Both the position numbers and the translations under genes were made by a program. From the NCBI RefSeq assembly GCF_003369915.1, contig NC_046673.1:19893718-19957717 (forward strand): a stretch of DNA of 64,000 bases, written 5' to 3'. This DNA is from Drosophila miranda (Eukaryota; Arthropoda; Insecta; Diptera; Drosophilidae). Of this stretch, positions 59,367-64,000 are shown piece after piece (positions within the stretch are counted from its first letter, which is position 1; each line of letters starts with the position of its first letter). The notes beneath the pieces were generated by a model, which saw only the letters and a program-made list of their open reading frames with translations, was not told the origin of the DNA and did no database searches.

Positions 59367-61613
59367 TTATACTTTGAACTTCTGCAGCAGATGGCGCAGC
59401 TCATCATTCTGGCGGCGCAGGAACACAACCTCCGCGTCGTACTGGACACGCATCTTCAGCACCTCCACGTAGTGATTGAGGCCATGCTCGAGGGTCTTCC
59501 ACAGCTTGCATTTGGCCGGAGGGAAGCAGCCGGCAAACTGGCGCCAGAAATTGCGGATATCTTTATCGGAAAACGGGATTAAATTGACAGCGATCGATTG
59601 GCGGCCGGGCATGTTGTGGTACATTTGCTTGTGCATCTTGGTCGTGTAGAGATTCATGGCGTGCAAGCAGAGGGCCGGCTCCATCACCAGATAGTGGTTC
59701 TTGCAGCCTTTGGACGCTTCAAACCCCTTCACCTTGAACGTATCTATATGGTGCTCCTGTTCGCGATGCAAATCCTGGTCGTCCATCTGAGCCTGTACGT
59801 CCGGGTCGAGTCGGCTCGAAGTCTGGTGTTTCATGAAGACCTCGGCGCACTTGCGCGGACTCAGTCCGCCCGGCTGGCAATTTGGACAGTACGTGTAGGG
59901 CAGAAAGACCTGCGTCAGCTCCTGTATATCGGACAGCCGCTGAATTCGCAGAGCCGCGAATATGTTGTCCAGTCGCACCAGGCACTTGTCCTCCTCCGAG
60001 TAGGGCTCGAGTATCTTGATCAGGCGCTGCTCGATGAGGAAGCCACCGCGGTCCGCCAGCTTTCGGACCAAGTTCCGCATCAGACGCAACGATTCTACGG
60101 GCAGCTCCTTTATGTCCGGCTTGAACTTGGCTCCATCTTGGGGCAGCACCCGGTTCTTGGGCAGCCGACCTATACGCAAATCGAATCGCTCCAAGACGTT
60201 GTTGTGCTTCTGGCGCGATTTGTTTATGTTGCGTATCGGAGGAATGGGCCGCTGCCAGTCAAGGGCCAGCTGCTGCTCGTGAATGATGCGGTCGATGTGG
60301 TAGACACGATCTACAAGCTGATTCAGCTCCTTGAAGTTGATCTCCCAGATGCGGTTGAACTTATCCTTGTTGTTGAGGCGCGCCTGGTGAGCCTTCGTCT
60401 CCATGTCATGGATATTGGCGTGCAGCTTATAGATGTCCTGCGACAGACGTTCTATGTTCCGCTTGCCCGAAAGCTGAAGATTCTTCAGGGCGCGACGGAT
60501 GCGTCCAATCGACTCATGGAGGCGGGCCACCCGCCGCTTCTGCTGGTTGTTGATTATCACGTTCTCCTCGTTGCGCTTTTGCAGAACCTGGTAGTTATAA
60601 TCGAGCTTCTCCGAGTTCATCAGGACGTTATCGCGCGTGCGTCGTAGCTCAAGCTCCAAGCGCTCGCACTCCTTTTCCAGGCGGATGCGTGTGCTCTTGG
60701 TCAACTCCTCCTGGGACTCGTTGATGTGCTGGGTCTGATTGGCATAGAACTGCTGACGGGAGCGCACCAGATTGGCCTTCTCATCAAAGTTCTTGTTGAG
60801 GGCATCGAAGAAGGTTCGCCATTTCTCCACGGCACTGACGGCGAACAGCTGACGCTCCTCCTCGATAGTGTGACGAAGCATTTTCAGATGCTGCTTGTAG
60901 GCCTCCTTCAGCACCTCCACCTGGTGGTCGACGCGCTCTACTAGGCAGCACAGGTCTTGGGACTGGCGCTCCCGATCGAAGTCGTATTTGGCATTTATGC
61001 GATCTACCTCCTTTTGGCAGGCGTCAATCATCTCATCCTTTCGCTGCATTATCTCAGCGATGCGCTTTTTTTGCTCCTCGATCTGATCCCAGAGCATCAT
61101 CGGCTCGTTTATTTCCTCCAGTTCCGTCCAGCGTGCCTTAATGTCCTCGAATTTGGCCATCGTCTCGATGCTCTCGCGTTGCAGCTGCATTTGTGTCATG
61201 GACTGCTGCTGGGACTCGAACATCCGCCGGTTCAGCTCACGCCGCTCGTTGGCCACACGCACATTGCTGACCAGTTCGTCCCCGAAACGTACCAGCTCGT
61301 CTAGCCGCTGGCTGGACAACTCCAGCTGTTGATCGATCAGCGGCTTCTCTGTCGCACAACGCTCGGCTGTTCCCTTCGGTGCGGTTTGGAACTGATGGCG
61401 CACCCGGTTCAGTACAGTCCGGCGACGTTCGTCCAGTTTGCGTATGGGTGCATCGCATTGTTCGTTTACGATGAGCGCATCGATGTGCTCGTGGAAGCTC
61501 TCCCAGCTGTCTAGGGCTTCGGCGTCCGTCTCCACTTCCTCCTCCTCGCCGATGCTGGGCTCGCTGAGCAGATCCGTGTCTGGATTGATCTCGACTTCAT
61601 CGTCGTCATCCAT
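59367..61613 (-). CDS. dynein regulatory complex subunit 1 (DRC1/CCDC164-like)
   Basis: A 748-aa, almost wholly helical coiled-coil protein. DRC1 is a scaffold of the nexin-dynein regulatory complex of motile axonemes, so in flies it should act in sperm flagella and chordotonal cilia. It has an acidic N-terminus (about 1-35). Long heptad-rich stretches run from about 55 to 440, with the pattern Trp-x(2)-Asn-x-Lys-Glu-Leu-x(2)-Leu-Val followed by DRIIHEQQLALDW near residue 430-460 that is characteristic of DRC1. A C-terminal region of mixed helices carries PNCQPGG. Single exon. Upstream, an ATG at 61800 opens a short frame running into a donor (GAT then GTAAGA) near 61724, with an acceptor (ggtttag) near 61633, so a 5' UTR intron is likely. 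Confidence 0.8.
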   Translation of the reverse strand: MDDDDEVEINPDTDLLSEPSIGEEEEVETDAEALDSWESFHEHIDALIVNEQCDAPIRKLDERRRTVLNRVRHQFQTAPKGTAERCATEKPLIDQQLELSSQRLDELVRFGDELVSNVRVANERRELNRRMFESQQQSMTQMQLQRESIETMAKFEDIKARWTELEEINEPMMLWDQIEEQKKRIAEIMQRKDEMIDACQKEVDRINAKYDFDRERQSQDLCCLVERVDHQVEVLKEAYKQHLKMLRHTIEEERQLFAVSAVEKWRTFFDALNKNFDEKANLVRSRQQFYANQTQHINESQEELTKSTRIRLEKECERLELELRRTRDNVLMNSEKLDYNYQVLQKRNEENVIINNQQKRRVARLHESIGRIRRALKNLQLSGKRNIERLSQDIYKLHANIHDMETKAHQARLNNKDKFNRIWEINFKELNQLVDRVYHIDRIIHEQQLALDWQRPIPPIRNINKSRQKHNNVLERFDLRIGRLPKNRVLPQDGAKFKPDIKELPVESLRLMRNLVRKLADRGGFLIEQRLIKILEPYSEEDKCLVRLDNIFAALRIQRLSDIQELTQVFLPYTYCPNCQPGGLSPRKCAEVFMKHQTSSRLDPDVQAQMDDQDLHREQEHHIDTFKVKGFEASKGCKNHYLVMEPALCLHAMNLYTTKMHKQMYHNMPGRQSIAVNLIPFSDKDIRNFWRQFAGCFPPAKCKLWKTLEHGLNHYVEVLKMRVQYDAEVVFLRRQNDELRHLLQKFKV

Positions 61614-61955
61614 TATTCATTCGCTTTACGTCTAAACCAATAACGTATGCAAATCTGTAGAGGAATACCGGCTTTTTTTTCTTTTGCTTTGCTCTCTTGG
61701 AAATTTCGGTGAACTGCTTTCTTACATCCAGCGCTGTGTTATGCTCGAAATAGATGTTTGATCGAAGCAGCAACGGTTGCCTGGCTCCCGAAAATAACAT
61801 TTCTATGTCTCACAACAAAATTCTCGTATGATAAATGGTTTGTTTTGTTTTTTCCACAAGACAAGTCGCATTTTCTAGAACTATCGATAGCATCGAAATT
61901 AATATATTTGCTTGGACTATCTCCATCTCGCTTTCTCCTCTTCTAGGTGATATAT
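61614..61955 (-). promoter_or_regulatory. DRC1 leader and promoter side
   Basis: It contains the probable 5' UTR intron (donor near 61724, acceptor near 61633), an upstream ATG in the first exon at 61800, and a TATCGATA word at about 61883-61890, which is a DRE-type element. Confidence 0.5.
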
Positions 61956-62210
61956 TTACATCTTGTTGACGTCATCAGCCATTGCGAATGCCAATGAGTG
62001 GAAATTTTTCCATTTGCCAAGCATGGTTTCCGTTTTCCTTATCAATGACTCCGACTCCAGCACTATCTTTTTTATCCTAAGCCGCCCTGCGTCAGCGAGG
62101 TTGCATTTGTAGCACTCGGATGCCATGTCGAATACAGCCCTGCTGCCTGGTCGCTGGGTTGCATTTTCAACCTGAGGGACAGTAATTTTCTTCCAAGTTA
62201 ATTGATTCAT
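61956..62210 (-). CDS. hypothetical 84-aa protein
   Basis: An ATG at 62210 opens an 84-codon frame (MNQLTWKKITVPQV…) ending in TAA. Its composition is like a real protein: mixed residues, two Cys (ECYKC), an amphipathic helical segment (RLRIKKIVLESESLI) and no low complexity. A possible acceptor (tgtccctcag) lies within the frame at about codon 13, so the true start may be in an upstream exon. It lies between a zinc-finger gene and DRC1 on the same strand. I do not recognise the family. Confidence 0.5.
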   Translation of the reverse strand: MNQLTWKKITVPQVENATQRPGSRAVFDMASECYKCNLADAGRLRIKKIVLESESLIRKTETMLGKWKNFHSLAFAMADDVNKM

Positions 62211-62458
62211 TAAATGTATTTCCTATATAGTTATTGATGATAGCGTTTATACTTAGTTATGTATATATGTTCAGTTTTGCCTATTTACATATTACCGAAA
62301 TCTGCGAAAAACGTGTGTGTGTGTGTGTGTGTAGGGAGGAATCGGGGCCAGTTTTCGCTACTTTCTCAATTATCATCATCAGTTGCATCCTGCAAAAGTG
62401 TGTGGGATGGTGTGGGTTAGTGTGGGGGATAGGGGTCTTGGCCGTCTACACCACTTTC
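62211..62458. other. short intergenic region with TG repeat
   Basis: It contains a TG run at about 62313-62332, downstream of the zinc-finger gene stop. Confidence 0.5.
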
Positions 62459-64000
62459 TTAAATGTGATGATCCTCAGTCTTCAGAGTGATTTCATAAAT
62501 CAGCTCATCAGCATTTGTTTCTTGTCCAAAGGAATGCTCCTGCTGGCTGTCCCGTTGGATAGTGGTATGGTATTTTTGCTCGTTGAAAGAATCTTCTTCT
62601 GGGTCTTCTTCGTCCAGAACAACGCCATCAACCATCTGGCCATCATAGTCAGATATCTGGATATACCGCGGATCAACCTCTTGGAAATAGGCACCATTCG
62701 CATAATCATTATCGTCCGGATCATCGGGATTCGCCTCTTCGAGCAGCAGACCAGCATCCTCATCGAAATCTTCCTCCAGGCCCATTGCGTCCTCATCGTT
62801 CTCGGCCAGTCCACTTGCGTCCCCGGAGCCGGACGCCCCCGGATGGAGCTCCTTGACATAACGCTTGGTGTTGGTGCGGCACTGAATGGAACGCTTGTGC
62901 GCATCGAAATAATTGATATCGGTGAACTCCTCTTGGCATAGGTGGCATACGAACGAGTCCTGATTGAGGTGCATCTCCTTGCGATGGCGAGCCATCTTGT
63001 GCGCGTCGCGACACTGCATACCACAGAACGGACACTTCAGCATTCGGCGCTTTCCCATGTGCACGTTTCGTATATGCTCCTGCAATGAGAAGTTCTTGTA
63101 GTAGGCCTTCTGGCAGCTGTGGCACTGGAAACGACGCTTCTTCTCGTGTGTAGCTTCCCGATGGCGCTTGAGCTGCGTGTTCTGGGCAAACGATTTGCCG
63201 CACAGCTCGCAGATGTGCTCCTTCTTCTGGTGTCGTCGCTGGTTGTGTACTCGCAGATCCTGCTTGGTAGAGAAATACAATTTGCATACGTGACAGACGT
63301 ACGGACGTATGCCCATGTGTCGACGGGCATGACCGGCCAGGTATTTACAATCACGATACGTTTCCGCACAATAGATGCAAGAATAACGATTACTTCCAGG
63401 TACCAGATGCAATTTTTGATGCTTGGACAGCTTGGACTTATGCATCACATCTGGGCATATGCCGCACTCGACGGGGAGCTTGTCGTCCAGCACACCGGTG
63501 CTCATTGAAAACTCCACAATCGGTGTGGTGTTCTCATCGAAGTCGACAATTGTGGCCAAGAGGTCGTCAAATAGCAGATATCGGCGAGGTCCCTTGAACA
63601 CATCGAGCAATTTTTTGCTGGGTTCGATATACTGTGGGGGCTCGTCCTCGTCGAGGAAGTTGTTGTAGGTCCGTACAACGCTTTGTGCATTGGCTTTGAA
63701 TTTCTTGACTGGCACTGGAGGCGACTCTGACTCCAGCTCGGGTTCGGGCTCTAGAGTAGAGTCTCGGTCCAGCTCTGATTCCGGTTCCGGTTCCGGCTCG
63801 GGCTCAGGCTCTGGCTCGGGCTCGGGCTCGTCTGCCTCTTCGAAAACAGACGGTTGTGTGTAGAACTGCTCGTAATCATTCTCGCCGTCGTCGCATTCGT
63901 CGTCTTCTTCGATCATCTCCTCGGTTTCGGACGGTAGCTCAGTCACCACATACTGGTCCTGCGCCAGATACTCCGTATCGCTGTCCAGCTGTTGGTCAAG
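62459..64000 (-). CDS. C2H2 zinc-finger protein, 5' end outside window
   Basis: 513 residues are visible; the frame runs open to the window edge, so the start lies beyond 64000. The N-terminal part is very acidic and holds a run of about eight Glu-Pro pairs (63785-63832). From about 63460 downward come six C2H2 fingers (CGICPDVMHKSKL, CIYCAETYRDC, CHVCKLYF, CELCGKSF, CHSCQKAY, CPFCGMQC) and a seventh whose last His is Cys (CHLCQEEF…HKRSIQC). A second acidic tail follows. Probably a nuclear regulator; no close family name. Adjacent genes on the same strand are not overlapping. Confidence 0.85.
   Translation of the reverse strand, partial: LDQQLDSDTEYLAQDQYVVTELPSETEEMIEEDDECDDGENDYEQFYTQPSVFEEADEPEPEPEPEPEPEPEPESELDRDSTLEPEPELESESPPVPVKKFKANAQSVVRTYNNFLDEDEPPQYIEPSKKLLDVFKGPRRYLLFDDLLATIVDFDENTTPIVEFSMSTGVLDDKLPVECGICPDVMHKSKLSKHQKLHLVPGSNRYSCIYCAETYRDCKYLAGHARRHMGIRPYVCHVCKLYFSTKQDLRVHNQRRHQKKEHICELCGKSFAQNTQLKRHREATHEKKRRFQCHSCQKAYYKNFSLQEHIRNVHMGKRRMLKCPFCGMQCRDAHKMARHRKEMHLNQDSFVCHLCQEEFTDINYFDAHKRSIQCRTNTKRYVKELHPGASGSGDASGLAENDEDAMGLEEDFDEDAGLLLEEANPDDPDDNDYANGAYFQEVDPRYIQISDYDGQMVDGVVLDEEDPEEDSFNEQKYHTTIQRDSQQEHSFGQETNADELIYEITLKTEDHHI

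Noticed and set aside
59598-60647. 349-codon plus-strand frame opposite DRC1
   Set aside because: Antisense of a coiled-coil gene; Leu/Val/His-rich translation is the expected complement of Glu/Gln/Lys/Asp codons.

Overview
The window is nuclear DNA of a Drosophila species. It shows short introns (55-76 nt) with GTAAGT/GTGAGT donors, DINE-1/INE-1-like and Tc1-like repeat relics, CGATA/DRE and Motif 1 promoter elements, and a run of genes whose proteins I recognise as fly orthologues (slpr, GIIIspla2, Traf6, Gbeta5, alpha-PheRS, Smox). From memory this set belongs to the X chromosome (Muller element A, around 7D in D. melanogaster). The sequence is not from the melanogaster subgroup as far as I can tell; I cannot name the species.

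Layout. 1-13 kb is gene-poor: low-complexity DNA, a Thr-rich repeat array that looks like a decayed mucin gene, a 116-bp tandem duplication, a Tc1 transposase relic, a DINE-like copy and, at 12.8 kb, a dense CGATA cluster. 13.7-24.0 kb is slipper, the mixed-lineage kinase of the JNK pathway, reconstructed here to the base, with two alternative C-termini, a 21-nt microexon and a strong candidate for stop-codon readthrough. 25.8-26.9 kb is a broken odorant receptor. 28-38 kb holds a MARCH5-type ubiquitin ligase, a PARP16-like protein that lacks its catalytic His, a group III phospholipase A2, Traf6 and a lipase. 38-48 kb is a cluster of minus-strand C2H2 zinc-finger genes interrupted by Gbeta5. 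48-55 kb holds alpha-PheRS, an unnamed protein with a possible Hbs1/Ski7-like motif, and Smox (the activin-branch Smad). 57-64 kb holds two more C2H2 genes, the axonemal protein DRC1 and a small hypothetical gene.

How the genes fit together. Several are signalling components (Slpr and Traf6 both act upstream of JNK; Smox acts in TGF-beta/activin signalling; Gbeta5 in G-protein signalling), but nothing suggests operon-like co-regulation. The zinc-finger genes at 43.5-47.5 kb are local tandem duplicates, and those with an intact 5' end, plus the one at 38-39.6 kb, share an N-terminal Cys-containing module. The most interesting signals are the in-frame 65-codon extension after the slpr stop codon (TAG followed by C), the alternative slpr C-termini, the shared zinc-finger N-terminal module with nearby relics, and the pseudo-enzyme PARP16. 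No phage, CRISPR, operon or tRNA features are present that I can see.
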